Below, piece after piece: positions 1 to 9,111 of a stretch of 64,000 bases of DNA (position 1 is the first letter of the stretch; every line of letters starts with the position of its first letter). Position numbers and translations under genes: made by a program. This DNA is from Microbulbifer agarilyticus (lineage in GTDB: Bacteria > Pseudomonadota > Gammaproteobacteria > Pseudomonadales > Cellvibrionaceae), in the NCBI RefSeq assembly GCF_020171345.1, contig NZ_JAIUZM010000002.1, positions 124,001 to 188,000 on the forward strand. Reading direction: 5' to 3'. The notes under the pieces were generated by a model. The model was not told where the DNA came from. It saw only the letters and a list, made by a program, of their open reading frames with translations, and did no database searches.

Positions 1-1369
1 TAAACGATTTCTTCCAACCGGTGAAAGAGAAGAAGGGTAGGGGTACTGGAATCGGAATATTCACACCCACCTGGCCCACTTCCACCTCATGCTGGTATCG
101 ACGCGCGTTTACTCCGGAAGTGGTAAAGATGGAGGTGCCGTTGCCATAGGGGCTGTTGTTCACAATCCGCAATGCGTCATCCAGATCATTGGCATTGATG
201 CAGCAAACCACAGGACCGAAAATTTCTTCCCGATAAATGTCCATGTCTGTGGAGACGTCGGTAAACAGGGTCGGGCCGACCCAGTTGCCGTCGGGATAGC
301 CGTCGACTTTGATATCCCGACCGTCAATGACACAGGTGGCTCCCTGATCGATTCCAGATTGAATCAGCCCTTTTACACGCTGTGTCGCGGCCTTGCTGAC
401 AAGGGGGCCAAAGGCCGCCTCGGGATCATCCCATACTCCGGGACGTATGCGCTTCAGACGATCTGCCAATTCGCCAGCCCACTCAATCGTATCGCCGACA
501 AACACAATCACACTAATGGCCATGCAGCGCTGGCCGGCGGCGCCAACGGTCGAGCCCACGAGGGTATTCATTACCGTTTCTTTATCGGCATCCGGCATCA
601 CCACCATGTGGTTTTTCGCGCCGGCGAAGCATTGCGAACGCTTCAGCAGGTTGGTGGTGGAGCGGTAGACATGTTCGGCCACCGGCACCGAGCCCACAAA
701 AGAGGTGGCTACAATGTCCGGGTGATTGATGAGCTGGTCGACTTGTTCCTTGCCGCCGTGAATCATCTGCACGATACCTGCGGGTGCACCGGCCTGCTGG
801 AACAGTTCGAGTAGGCGTACGGTGGCCAAAGGTACCTGTTCCGAGGGCTTCAGGATCATTGCATTGCCGCAGGCCACGGCCATCGGGAACATCCACAGTG
901 GGATCATTGCCGGGAAGTTAAACGGGGTGATGCCAAGGGTGACACCAAGCGGCTGTACCAGACTATAGGTGTCGACACCGGAGGCGACATTCTCGACCGT
1001 TTCGCCCATCAGTAATGAGGGGACGTTGCACGCATGTTCCACAACCTCGATACCGCGCCAGACATCGCCCATGGCATCTTCAAGGTTTTTACCGTTGTCT
1101 TGCGCTAGGATTTCCGCAATCTCGCGCTGGTGTGCCTTGAGTAGGTGCTGATACTCGAGCATCAGTCGCGCGCGTTTCGGAACGGGCGTGTTGCGCCATT
1201 CCTGAAAAGCGGCTTTGGCTCCGGCAACGGCCTGATCAATTTCCTCCGGGGTGGAGAAGGGGACTTGGGCCAGTACCGCTTGTGTGGCCGGGTTTATCAC
1301 ATCTTGCTTGTCTGACGATTGACTCTCAATGAATTCGCCATTGATCAGCATCGGTACTTGTCTTGTCAT
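1..1369 (-). CDS. mmsA: Methylmalonate-semialdehyde dehydrogenase, 3' end cut by the window
   Basis: CoA-acylating aldehyde dehydrogenase of valine/pyrimidine catabolism, converting (methyl)malonate semialdehyde to propionyl- or acetyl-CoA; cytoplasmic. The visible 456 codons follow the MmsA pattern: N-terminal INGEF, an [13 protein letters not shown] block, SFVGS nucleotide loop, and the catalytic cysteine in GQRCMAIS (Cys282). The frame is still open at base 1 in GWKKSF, just where MmsA proteins have about 40 more residues, so only the C-terminus is missing. Two in-frame ATGs sit together; the second (1369) is chosen because an AGGCGG Shine-Dalgarno lies at good distance from it. An AraC-type regulator is divergent, the arrangement known for mmsR-mmsA in Pseudomonas. 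Confidence 0.93.
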   Translation of the reverse strand, partial: MTRQVPMLINGEFIESQSSDKQDVINPATQAVLAQVPFSTPEEIDQAVAGAKAAFQEWRNTPVPKRARLMLEYQHLLKAHQREIAEILAQDNGKNLEDAMGDVWRGIEVVEHACNVPSLLMGETVENVASGVDTYSLVQPLGVTLGITPFNFPAMIPLWMFPMAVACGNAMILKPSEQVPLATVRLLELFQQAGAPAGIVQMIHGGKEQVDQLINHPDIVATSFVGSVPVAEHVYRSTTNLLKRSQCFAGAKNHMVVMPDADKETVMNTLVGSTVGAAGQRCMAISVIVFVGDTIEWAGELADRLKRIRPGVWDDPEAAFGPLVSKAATQRVKGLIQSGIDQGATCVIDGRDIKVDGYPDGNWVGPTLFTDVSTDMDIYREEIFGPVVCCINANDLDDALRIVNNSPYGNGTSIFTTSGVNARRYQHEVEVGQVGVNIPIPVPLPFFSFTGWKKSF

Positions 1370-1608
1370 CATAGCCGCCTTGCTTGCGTCGGTGGTGTGC
1401 GGTCCTTTCCGTCAGTCTTGCGCTGCAGGTGCTACCAATTGCGACTGTTTCTGCGACTGGATTTGCGGTTGAGCGGTTAGCCTCGGGAAGAAAGATTGCG
1501 CTTAACCAGTAAACTTTACTGTGATTAGCCCTCACTAACATTGACGAAATTGCGGCATGCATGGACGATATTGCTGATTTAGGGTGATCAGGTTTAGAAT
1601 GCTTGCCT
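1370..1608. promoter_or_regulatory. Divergent promoter region mmsA / araC-type gene
   Basis: This 239-base region must hold both promoters. It contains a 15-bp odd palindrome, CAGTAAA-C-TTTACTG, at 1507-1521 and two copies of TGCGACTG 12 bp apart (1440-1447, 1452-1459). Either could be an operator for the neighbouring AraC protein. No strong -35/-10 pair was assigned. Confidence 0.35.
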
Positions 1609-2487
1609 ATGAGCGAACCATCTTCCTGGCCTCTCCCCAGTAGCGGACTGCGCTATCTTGCCCCCCAATTCATTCTCAATCACTTGAGCGAGAACCTGCT
1701 GACACGTGAGTGTTACCCCACGGCGTTGGGCTACTACCCTGCTGCCAAGGGGCATTCGATGCGTCGCGCTAGCCATGATGATTACCTGTTGTTGTATTGT
1801 GATAGTGGAGCTGGGCACCTGAGTGCAGGTACATTTGATGGTGCGATTGGTCGCGGTGATGTACTGATATTACCGCCGGGATTGGCACATCAATATCAGG
1901 CGGATGATGATGAGCCCTGGACTATCTACTGGTGTCATTTTCGCGGTGCTTTAGCGGATGTTTTCTTTCAGCACGTTGGTCTGGACAGTGACACTCCGGT
2001 GCTTAAAGGCATTGCCGAGCCAGCGTTGCAGTCCAGTTTTAAATCGCTGCTCAGCATTGCGCGGACTGGCTATGGCAAAACCGCCTTTGTACATGCGGCG
2101 AACCAGTTACGCCAAATACTCACGCTATTGGCACGATTGCGGAACAGGCGCGAACGTATTCAGAAAAATTTCGATTATGAGGTCGTGCATACCTATATGC
2201 TCGACAATATTGATTTGCCACTCACACTGGAAACGCTGGCTTCAGTGTGCAACCTGTCCAAATACCATTTTGCGCGAAAATATAAAGAGCTGACCGGCTA
2301 CGCGCCACTTCAGCATTTCACCCATCTGAAGGTCGAGCATGCCTGTTTTCTGTTGGATAGCTCAGAGCTGAGCATTGGTGAGATTTCTTTTCAGCTGGGC
2401 TTTGAGGACCCGCTGTATTTCTCGCGGACCTTCAAGAAGGTGACGGGCCTTTCACCAACAACGTACCGCCAGTCGGCTCATCGTTAG
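1609..2487 (+). CDS. AraC-family transcriptional regulator (MmsR-like position)
   Basis: DNA-binding regulator of 292 residues. The N-terminal half (about 30-150) is a cupin-type ligand-binding domain, with a GRGDVLILPPGLAHQY strand typical of sugar/acid-sensing AraC proteins. The C-terminal 100 residues carry the two helix-turn-helix motifs (LETLASVCNLSKYHFARKYK and the GFEDPLYFSRTFKKVTGLSP signature). ATG 1609 is chosen over an in-frame TTG six bases upstream. It is transcribed away from mmsA, so the likeliest role is activating mmsA in response to a valine-pathway intermediate, as MmsR does; this rests on position and family only. The cupin domain type also occurs in sugar regulators. Confidence 0.85.
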   Translation: MSEPSSWPLPSSGLRYLAPQFILNHLSENLLTRECYPTALGYYPAAKGHSMRRASHDDYLLLYCDSGAGHLSAGTFDGAIGRGDVLILPPGLAHQYQADDDEPWTIYWCHFRGALADVFFQHVGLDSDTPVLKGIAEPALQSSFKSLLSIARTGYGKTAFVHAANQLRQILTLLARLRNRRERIQKNFDYEVVHTYMLDNIDLPLTLETLASVCNLSKYHFARKYKELTGYAPLQHFTHLKVEHACFLLDSSELSIGEISFQLGFEDPLYFSRTFKKVTGLSPTTYRQSAHR

Positions 2488-2579
2488 TGCTATAAATATT
2501 GTGGCTGTGATGGGTTCAGCGTGGGCGCTGATTCAGCTCTACAGGGGCAAAAAGGCGTGTGTGGCGTGGTCGGCTAATA

Positions 2580-2600
2580 CGGGAGAGGATACCTCTCCCG
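2580..2600. terminator. Hairpin between convergent araC-type gene and tdh
   Basis: Perfect 9-bp stem CGGGAGAGG/CCTCTCCCG with a 3-base loop, placed between two convergent stop codons. There is no clear T-run on either side, so it may act as a weak bidirectional terminator or only as an mRNA 3'-end stabiliser. Confidence 0.45.
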
Positions 2601-2616
2601 TAAAATACGTGTGCGA

Positions 2617-3642
2617 CTATTGCCAGTTGAGAATGACTTTGCCGGATTCGCCGGAGCCCATGGTGTCAAAGCCCTGCTGGAACTGATCCACGGAGAACTG
2701 GTGGGTAATGATGGGTGACAGATCGAGTCCCGATTGAATCAGGCTGGCCATCTTGTACCAGGTCTCGAACATCTCCCGGCCATAAATGCCTTTCAATACC
2801 AGGCCTTTGAAAATCACCTGGCTCCAGTCGATGGCCATTTCGCCCGGGGGAATACCCAGCATTGCAATCTTGCCGCCGTGGTTCATTGCCGACAGCATAT
2901 CGCGGAAGGCGACGGCAACGCCGGACATTTCCAGACCCACGTCGAAACCCTCCGTCATGCCGATGTCTTTCATCACATCCGGCAGGTTTTCCTTGCTGAC
3001 GTTGACGGTGCGGGTCGCGCCCATCTTTGCCGCCAGCTCGAGGCGATATTCGTTGATATCGGTTACCACGACGTGACGGGCACCTACGTGGCGGGCCACC
3101 GCCGCAGCCATGATGCCGATCGGGCCGGCGCCGGTGATCAGTACGTCTTCGCCCACCAGGTCAAATGACAGTGCGGTATGTACCGCGTTGCCAAAGGGGT
3201 CGAAGATCGACGCGAGTTCATCAGAAATATTGTCGGGAATCTTGAACGCATTGAGCGCAGGGATTACCAGGTATTCGGCAAACGCACCCTGGCGGTCCAC
3301 GCCAACACCATAGGTGTTGCGGCACAGGTGGCGTCGGCCGGCGCGGCAGTTGCGGCAATGACCACAGGTAATGTGGCCTTCGCCGGAAACGCGGTCGCCC
3401 ACGTTAAAGCCAGCGACTTCCTGCCCCATACCGACCACTTCACCCACATATTCGTGGCCCACTACCATGGGTACCGGAATGGTTTTTTGCGACCATTCGT
3501 CCCAGTTGTAGATGTGCATGTCGGTACCGCAAATTGCGGTCTTGCGGATTTTAATCAGCAGGTCGTTGTGGCCCGGTTCCGGCACCTCGACATCCGTCAT
3601 CCAGATGCCGGGTTCGGACTTGAGCTTGGATAGTGCTTTCAT
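2617..3642 (-). CDS. tdh: L-threonine 3-dehydrogenase
   Basis: Zinc-dependent medium-chain dehydrogenase oxidising L-threonine to 2-amino-3-ketobutyrate with NAD+, the first step of threonine breakdown to glycine and acetyl-CoA. The 341 residues equal the E. coli enzyme length. Visible are the catalytic zinc ligand Cys38 in [14 protein letters not shown], the GHEYVGEV strand, the structural-zinc cysteine cluster [15 protein letters not shown], and the [18 protein letters not shown] nucleotide-binding loop. The start at 3642 (MKALSKL) is preferred over upstream in-frame codons because it matches family length. It lies 22 bases downstream of kbl, forming the usual kbl-tdh operon. Confidence 0.96.
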   Translation of the reverse strand: MKALSKLKSEPGIWMTDVEVPEPGHNDLLIKIRKTAICGTDMHIYNWDEWSQKTIPVPMVVGHEYVGEVVGMGQEVAGFNVGDRVSGEGHITCGHCRNCRAGRRHLCRNTYGVGVDRQGAFAEYLVIPALNAFKIPDNISDELASIFDPFGNAVHTALSFDLVGEDVLITGAGPIGIMAAAVARHVGARHVVVTDINEYRLELAAKMGATRTVNVSKENLPDVMKDIGMTEGFDVGLEMSGVAVAFRDMLSAMNHGGKIAMLGIPPGEMAIDWSQVIFKGLVLKGIYGREMFETWYKMASLIQSGLDLSPIITHQFSVDQFQQGFDTMGSGESGKVILNWQ

Positions 3643-3664
3643 AATTCGACTCAAAACTCCCAGC

Positions 3665-4864
3665 TCAAATAATTTCCAGCTCTTTGCCGACTTCGATAAA
3701 CGCATCGATGCAGCGGTCCAGTTGCTCGCGGGTGTGCGCGGCAGACATCTGGGTGCGGATACGCGCCTGGCCTTTGGGGACTACCGGGTAGAAGAAGCCC
3801 ACCACATAGATGCCTTGCTCCAGCATCTTGTCGGCCATTTTCTGCGCCAGTGCGGCGTCGCCGATCATGACTGGAATGATCGCGTGGTCGGCGCCGGCGA
3901 GGGTGAAGCCCGCTTCGCTCATGCGCTTGCGGAAATACTCGGAGTTCGCCTGCACCTTTTCTCGCAACTCGCCACCTTCCACCAGCATGTCCAGCACCTT
4001 GAGGGATGCGGTGACGATGGCGGGGGCCACGGAGTTGGAGAACAGGTAAGGGCGTGAGCGCTGGCGCAGCAGGTCAATGATCTCTTTGCGGCCGGAAGTG
4101 AAACCACCGGACGCGCCGCCCAGTGCCTTGCCGAGGGTGCCGGTAATGATATCGACGCGTTCGACAACATCGCAGTATTCATGGGTGCCACGGCCGTGCT
4201 GGCCGAGGAAGCCGACGGCGTGGGAGTCGTCCACCATCACCAGGGCATTGTACTTGTCGGCCAGGTCGCAGATGCCTTTCAGGTCGGCGATCACACCGTC
4301 CATGGAAAACACGCCATCGGTGGCGATCAGCTTGGTTCTGGCGCCGGCGGCGTCGGCCGCTTTCAGCTGCTCTTCCAGATCGTTCAGATCGTTATTGGCG
4401 TAGCGGAAGCGCTTTGCCTTACACAGACGCACGCCGTCGATGATGGAGGCGTGGTTCAAAGCGTCGGAGATGATGGCATCATCCGGGCCTAGTATGGTTT
4501 CAAACAAACCGCCGTTGGCATCGAAGCAGGAGGTGTAGAGGATGGTGTCTTCGGTCTGCAGGAATTCAGACAGGCGGGACTCCAGCGCCTTGTGGATGTC
4601 CTGGGTGCCACAGATAAAGCGCACGGAGGCCATGCCGAAGCCGTACTGGTCGAGCCCTTCTTTGGCCGCCTGGATCAACTGCGGGTCATTGGCCAGCCCC
4701 AAATAGTTGTTGGCGCAGAAGTTCAGTACCTGGGAGTCGTTGTTTACCTGAATCTCGGCGCTTTGCTGAGAGGTGATGATGCGCTCGCGCTTGTAGAGAC
4801 CGTCGGCCTCAATCTGCTTCAGTTCGTCGCGCAGGTGCTGGAAAAATTGCTCGGGCTTGGACAT
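3665..4864 (-). CDS. kbl: Glycine C-acetyltransferase (2-amino-3-ketobutyrate CoA ligase)
   Basis: PLP-dependent alpha-oxoamine synthase that cleaves 2-amino-3-ketobutyrate with CoA to glycine and acetyl-CoA, directly using the Tdh product. The protein is 399 residues, the normal length. The PLP lysine sits in [14 protein letters not shown]; the [10 protein letters not shown] and NHASIIDG motifs of the family are present. The start (MSKPEQFF) was chosen from family length; an AGGAG lies about 14 bases upstream, rather far, so initiation may be modest. First gene of the kbl-tdh pair. I looked upstream for a glycine riboswitch and saw no convincing one. Confidence 0.96.
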   Translation of the reverse strand: MSKPEQFFQHLRDELKQIEADGLYKRERIITSQQSAEIQVNNDSQVLNFCANNYLGLANDPQLIQAAKEGLDQYGFGMASVRFICGTQDIHKALESRLSEFLQTEDTILYTSCFDANGGLFETILGPDDAIISDALNHASIIDGVRLCKAKRFRYANNDLNDLEEQLKAADAAGARTKLIATDGVFSMDGVIADLKGICDLADKYNALVMVDDSHAVGFLGQHGRGTHEYCDVVERVDIITGTLGKALGGASGGFTSGRKEIIDLLRQRSRPYLFSNSVAPAIVTASLKVLDMLVEGGELREKVQANSEYFRKRMSEAGFTLAGADHAIIPVMIGDAALAQKMADKMLEQGIYVVGFFYPVVPKGQARIRTQMSAAHTREQLDRCIDAFIEVGKELEII

Positions 4865-5051
4865 GACGTTGTTATTGGCTCCTGTTGTGCTTTTGGCAGT
4901 AGGGCTATTTTTCGGGGAGGTCTTCCCAGTTAACGGCCGCAGCGTCACGCACGTGGAAAACTCGCATGTGAACAGACGCGTGTGAATAGCCGTAAGTGTA
5001 GGCCGGGGAGTCATTGATGACGATTCTCCCCAGCGCTGTATTCAGTCGTGT

Positions 5052-5267
5052 TTATACCGCCAGTTCACAGGCCTTGTGGGCCGTGACGGGCGTTTCGCTG
5101 GCGCGGCAATGGGTAGCGAAGGCCAGCGCCTCTTCCGTTGTGTCGAACAGCAATTGCCACAGCAGTTGTCGATCACTGCGTTTGACCGCCCGGACTGCAG
5201 TGCGGCAGCGCTGGGAGGCAATCTGGATTTCGATAACGTCGGTACTGGTAAGCTTGAATTCGGACAT
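5052..5267 (-). CDS. Small conserved-looking protein of unknown function, 71 aa
   Basis: Not recognised. The case for a real gene is the very strong ribosome site: GGAGG followed by GAAC and the ATG at 5267. The 71-residue product (MSEFKLTSTDVIEIQIASQR at its start) looks like a compact soluble domain with two beta strands and helices, containing CRTAVRAVKRSD and ATHCRASETPVTAHKACE; three cysteines, no signal peptide, no membrane segment. It is upstream of kbl-tdh on the same strand (187-base gap), so co-expression is possible. An upstream reading-frame extension to 5381 exists but has no ribosome site. Confidence 0.6.
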   Translation of the reverse strand: MSEFKLTSTDVIEIQIASQRCRTAVRAVKRSDRQLLWQLLFDTTEEALAFATHCRASETPVTAHKACELAV

Positions 5268-5547
5268 GTTCCCTCCAAAAGTTCTGGAGGGCTGACGGCG
5301 GAAGCGGCGATTCGTCAGTAAAAAATCGCATCCCGGTTGGATTGCAGTGCTGAAACCTAAATGTTCCAGCGACAGCCCCATCCCCTACACAGCGCTGCAC
5401 AAGTGCATTGCTGCGAAGAGAAACCACCTTGCCCCGGTAGGCAGGTTGGCGTTGGCGTCAGCCACTCTCTTGATGTTCGGGGGCAAAGATAGCGACGTGA
5501 TTGCGACTCGTCAACCACGTCGCCACTGTCCGGGCGCTCGCAGATTT
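5268..5547 (-). other. Leader region of the 71-aa gene with possible RNA pseudoknot
   Basis: 280 bases without a credible gene, downstream of the aldehyde dehydrogenase. Read on the minus strand, TTGCCCC (5486-5480) can pair with GGGGCAA (5435-5429), and AAGAG in the loop (5471-5467) can pair with CTCTT just after the stem (5420-5416), which together make an H-type pseudoknot. This could be an RNA switch or a chance fold. No terminator for the dehydrogenase was evident. Confidence 0.25.
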
Positions 5548-6981
5548 TTATGCGGGCAGCTGCACGGATTTCAGTTCAATAAACTCGTCCAGGCCAGCAT
5601 TGCCAAATTCGCGGCCATTGCCGGAACGTTTCACACCGCCAAATGGTGCGTCGTAGTTGAACTCGCCTCCGTTGACGAAGCACAGGCCGGCTTCGAGGCG
5701 TCGCACTACCGGCATTGCCGCTTCCGCGTCCTTGGCCCACACGCCGCTGGAAAGTCCGTATTCGGAATCGTTGGCGATGGCGATGGCTTCATCCATGTCC
5801 TTGTACGGGATCATGCAGGTCACCGGGCCGAAGATCTCTTCGCGGGCGATCGCCATGTCGTTGTTCACATCGGCAAAGACGGTGGGCTTCACGTAAAAGC
5901 CCTGCGCCAAGCCTTCCGGTGCTTCGCTGCCTCCGGTCACCAGGCGGGCGCCTTCGGCGATGCCTTTGTCGATATAGCCGCGCACAATCTCTCGCTGGCG
6001 GGAAGAAGACAGCGGGCCCATAAAGGCATTCTCATCGGTGCCGATCGCGACTTCTTCCGCAACCTGCTTGGCGATGGCAACCGCTTCTTCATAGCGTTCC
6101 GCGGGTACCAGCATGCGGGTCAGCGCGGTACAGGTCTGCCCGGTGTTGATGAATACATCTTCACAGCCCCAGCGTACCGCGGCTTCGAGGTCGGCGTCCG
6201 GGGTGATGATGAATGGCGATTTGCCGCCCAGTTCCTGAGTAACACGCTTGACGGTTGGTGCGGCACTTTTGGCCACTTCGATACCGGCACGGGTGGAGCC
6301 GGTAAACGAAACCATGTCGATATCCACGTGGCTGGACAGGGCCGCACCCACGATGGGGCCGGCACCGGGCACCAGGTTGAATACACCGGCCGGCACGCCT
6401 GCGGCGTCGATGATTTCCGCCATCACGTAATCCTGCAGCGGCGTCATCTCTGACGGCTTCTGGATCATGGTGCAGCCGGCGGCCAGCGCGGGGGCCACCT
6501 TGCCCACAAACTGGTGCAGGGGGTAGTTCCACGGGGTGATAAACCCGCACACGCCTACGGGGTCTTTCATTACCACCGAGTGCGCGGCTTTTTCGGTTTC
6601 CTCCATCAGCGCAGCGCGATCTGCGTAATAGCGCATGGAGTAAATGGGGCCATCCACGTGCAGCCACTCGGCGATATGCGCCGGGCAGCCCAGTGCCTCG
6701 GAAACCGCGGCAACCAGATCCTGCTTGCGCGCTTCCATGCCGTCGGCAATGGCATGCATCAGTGCCTGGCGTTTGGCCGCGCGGCTGTGGCGCCACTCTT
6801 TAAACGCAGCTTTGGCTGCCGCTACGGCGTCGTCGACATCTTCCATTGAGCCCTGGATGACTTCGCACAGGGTCTCCTCTGTGGCCGGGTTGATCACCGC
6901 GTGCAGGCTGCCACCCTTGGAATCGCGCCACTCGCCGTTGATGTAGAGTTTTTGAGTCGGTAATGCTTTCAGATCTGTCAT
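5548..6981 (-). CDS. Aldehyde dehydrogenase family protein
   Basis: NAD(P)-dependent oxidation of an aldehyde to an acid; cytoplasmic. The 477-residue sequence has the full ALDH set: GFITPWNYPLHQFVGKVAPA, the SFTGSTRAG cofactor loop, the general-base glutamate in TQELGGKSP, the catalytic cysteine in FINTGQTCTALTR, and the C-terminal EEIFGPV and PFGGVKRSGNGRE motifs. The substrate cannot be read from sequence. It lies 50 bases downstream of an AruI-like 2-oxoacid decarboxylase on the same strand, so the attractive inference is that it oxidises the aldehyde that enzyme releases (4-guanidinobutyraldehyde if the substrate is 2-ketoarginine). No arginine aminotransferase is visible here. Confidence 0.9.
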   Translation of the reverse strand: MTDLKALPTQKLYINGEWRDSKGGSLHAVINPATEETLCEVIQGSMEDVDDAVAAAKAAFKEWRHSRAAKRQALMHAIADGMEARKQDLVAAVSEALGCPAHIAEWLHVDGPIYSMRYYADRAALMEETEKAAHSVVMKDPVGVCGFITPWNYPLHQFVGKVAPALAAGCTMIQKPSEMTPLQDYVMAEIIDAAGVPAGVFNLVPGAGPIVGAALSSHVDIDMVSFTGSTRAGIEVAKSAAPTVKRVTQELGGKSPFIITPDADLEAAVRWGCEDVFINTGQTCTALTRMLVPAERYEEAVAIAKQVAEEVAIGTDENAFMGPLSSSRQREIVRGYIDKGIAEGARLVTGGSEAPEGLAQGFYVKPTVFADVNNDMAIAREEIFGPVTCMIPYKDMDEAIAIANDSEYGLSSGVWAKDAEAAMPVVRRLEAGLCFVNGGEFNYDAPFGGVKRSGNGREFGNAGLDEFIELKSVQLPA

Positions 6982-7031
6982 GTTGTGTTCGCAGTCCTAG
7001 TAAATCCCTGAATTTCTCTGCGTGCCCGCCG

Positions 7032-8687
7032 TCAGGAAGGTGCAGTAATCTCAATAAGCGTCGGTCCCTTGCGCGCAAAGGCATCGGCTACCGCTTCGCT
7101 CAGTTGTTCCGGGCTATCGATGCGACAGCCTTCCGCGCCGAAAGAGCGCGCGAGACCGACAAAGTCCGGCGCGTGCAGGTTGACGCCTTCCTGTTCAACC
7201 GCAGCCTCGTCCATAAAATCGCGGATTTCGCCGTAGCCACTGTTGTTCCATACCAGAATCGGCAGTGACAGCTTCTGCTCAACGGCGGCGGCCAGTTCCC
7301 CGAGAGTAAACATGATGCCACCGTCACCAATCAAGCCGATCACCGGGCGCGGGCTGGCCAGCGCGGCGCCGATTGCGGCGGGCAGGGCAAAGCCCAGGGT
7401 GCCGTAGCCAGTGGTGCAGGTGATGTGGCTGCGGGGTTGGAACAGGCGCAGGGCGTGGTTGGTGTTATACGCCAGCTGGGTGGAGTCGGTAACAAAAATA
7501 CCGTTGTCCGGCAGCGCATCGCGCAGGGCCTGCACCCAGGGGTAGCGGCCTTCGGATCCCGGCCACCATTCGTTGCGGCAGCCGCGCAGCAGTTCTTCTA
7601 CCTCGGTAGCGGTTTGCTGTTGCGCTTTTGTGTTGTTCTTAGTCGGCAGAGCGTCCAGCAATTGCTGCAGGGTAGCTTTCGCGTCGGCGCAGATGGCCAG
7701 GTCCGGGTTGGCGTTGCACACCAGCTGGGCCGGGTCCAGATCCACGCGGATCACTTTACCGTTGAAGGCATAGTTATCCCGCACCAGGTTGCGGTCGGTC
7801 TCCGCCAGTTCCGTCGCAACTGCCAGTACCACATCCGCATTTTCGATACGCTCGCGCACATTGGAGAAGCTCAGGTTGGCGCCACCACATAACGGGTGGC
7901 GTTCATCCACGATGCCTTTGGCGGCGAGGGACTGGAATACCGGTGCCGCCAGTTTCTCTGCCAGCGCGGTGGCCTCTTTACCCGCTTCCTGGGCACCACC
8001 GCCAAGCAGGATAACCGGGTTTTTCGCAGCGCCGAGCCATTTGGCTGCGGTCGCTACAGTATCGGCGGCGGCTGCAGGCAACGCCGTCGGCGCTACCGCG
8101 CGATAGTCCGCGAGAGGACGCTGCATGGGGGCAGGGAACAGGTCGATGGGGATCTCGATATGCACGGGGCCCGGGCGTGGGGCGTGCATAACCTGAAACG
8201 CGCGCGCCAGAGTCTCCGGCAGCTGTTCCGCACTCGTCACGGCGTGCTGCCAGACACAGAAGCCACGGGTTACGTCTTGTTGGCGTGGCAACTCGTGCAG
8301 GCGGCCGCGGCCGGTACCGAGGTCCGCGCGGCGGTTGACGGCACTGATCACCAGCATCGGGATAGAGTCGGAATACGCTTGTGCCATGGCTGTGGCGGCG
8401 TTGGTTACTCCAGGCCCTGTGATCAGAAAACATACACCGGGTTTGCCGCTGGCGCGGGAGTAGCCATCGGCCATAAATGCGGCACCTTGTTCATGACGCG
8501 GCGTGATATGGATCAGGCCACTGCCGGGGAGCCCCCGGTATAGTTCGATGGTGTGCACACCGGGGATGCCAAATACGGTGTCTACCTCGTATTGGCGAAG
8601 CAGGTGCATCAGTACCTGGGCACAACTGGGCAGGGGCTGCTGTGCAGTTGACGACGAAGAAGTAGTTTGTGAAGCAGCGGAAGACAT
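7032..8687 (-). CDS. ThDP-dependent 2-oxoacid decarboxylase, AruI-like
   Basis: Thiamin-diphosphate enzyme of the acetolactate-synthase superfamily, 551 residues. N-terminal Pyr domain has FGIPGVHTIELYRGL and the catalytic glutamate in PRHEQGAAFMADGY; the C-terminal PP domain carries the ThDP/Mg motif GDGGIMFTLGELAAAVE...LVWNNSGYGEI. The GIPGVHTIELYRGLPGSG start is characteristic of 5-guanidino-2-oxopentanoate decarboxylase (AruI, arginine transaminase pathway) as I remember that family; acetolactate synthase is less likely because no small subunit is nearby. The start at 8687 is set by an AGGA site; a longer frame upstream lacks one. Likely co-transcribed with the aldehyde dehydrogenase. Confidence 0.8.
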   Translation of the reverse strand: MSSAASQTTSSSSTAQQPLPSCAQVLMHLLRQYEVDTVFGIPGVHTIELYRGLPGSGLIHITPRHEQGAAFMADGYSRASGKPGVCFLITGPGVTNAATAMAQAYSDSIPMLVISAVNRRADLGTGRGRLHELPRQQDVTRGFCVWQHAVTSAEQLPETLARAFQVMHAPRPGPVHIEIPIDLFPAPMQRPLADYRAVAPTALPAAAADTVATAAKWLGAAKNPVILLGGGAQEAGKEATALAEKLAAPVFQSLAAKGIVDERHPLCGGANLSFSNVRERIENADVVLAVATELAETDRNLVRDNYAFNGKVIRVDLDPAQLVCNANPDLAICADAKATLQQLLDALPTKNNTKAQQQTATEVEELLRGCRNEWWPGSEGRYPWVQALRDALPDNGIFVTDSTQLAYNTNHALRLFQPRSHITCTTGYGTLGFALPAAIGAALASPRPVIGLIGDGGIMFTLGELAAAVEQKLSLPILVWNNSGYGEIRDFMDEAAVEQEGVNLHAPDFVGLARSFGAEGCRIDSPEQLSEAVADAFARKGPTLIEITAPS

Positions 8688-9111
8688 TCTTTTTTCCTGT
8701 TCTTCTTTCTTGTATTGCAGGTGCTTGGATAGCGCGTAATGGGTGAGACTGAGTGGCTTTTGGCTGGTCAATCGGTCCTTGGAACCACTATCGAATGCAG
8801 CGAGCCTAGTCTCGCGGTGAGCGGTCCGCAAGGGGCCGCAGAGTCTGCTTCCCCGTGGCTAAAAACGCAGGAAAATTGAGAAAGGGCACCTTTGGCGGCA
8901 GGATATTTGTAATAAGTGGCTGAGGTGGCCAGTAGCGGTGAGGTAACCCTGGTGTGCGCCCCTTACTATTAGGATGGGTGTGGTGAGTAGGATGGGGGTG
9001 GTGAGGGTCTAGGTTGAGTGGGGATGGCTGTATAAACTGCGTACACTATCCAGAGTTTTTTGTACCAAGTGATCTAGAGAGATCTTGATCCAGTAAATAG
9101 TTGTAAAGGAT
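8688..9111. other. Divergent intergenic region, AruI-like / pdxH
   Basis: 424 bases without a gene. It must contain promoters for both flanking genes; none was clear enough to mark. It contains the 18-bp tandem repeat listed separately. The stretch before pdxH (9040-9100) is AT-rich and is the likely pdxH promoter site. Confidence 0.4.
8970..9005. repeat. Tandem 18-bp repeat, two copies
   Basis: TAGGATGGGTGTGGTGAG (8970-8987) is followed immediately by TAGGATGGGGGTGGTGAG (8988-9005), 17 of 18 bases identical. Purine-rich on the plus strand; probably a slippage duplication. Confidence 0.8.

Noticed and set aside
4865-5051. Glycine riboswitch upstream of kbl-tdh
   Set aside because: Searched for the paired aptamer consensus on the minus strand; the region lacks it.
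5347-6453. 368-aa plus-strand open frame opposite the aldehyde dehydrogenase
   Set aside because: It is the antisense of a gene with full ALDH motifs, has no ribosome site and a His/Gly/Ala-rich shadow composition.
8970-9005. Possible regulatory iteron array
   Set aside because: Only two tandem units, immediately adjacent and purine-rich; a slippage duplication is the simpler explanation.
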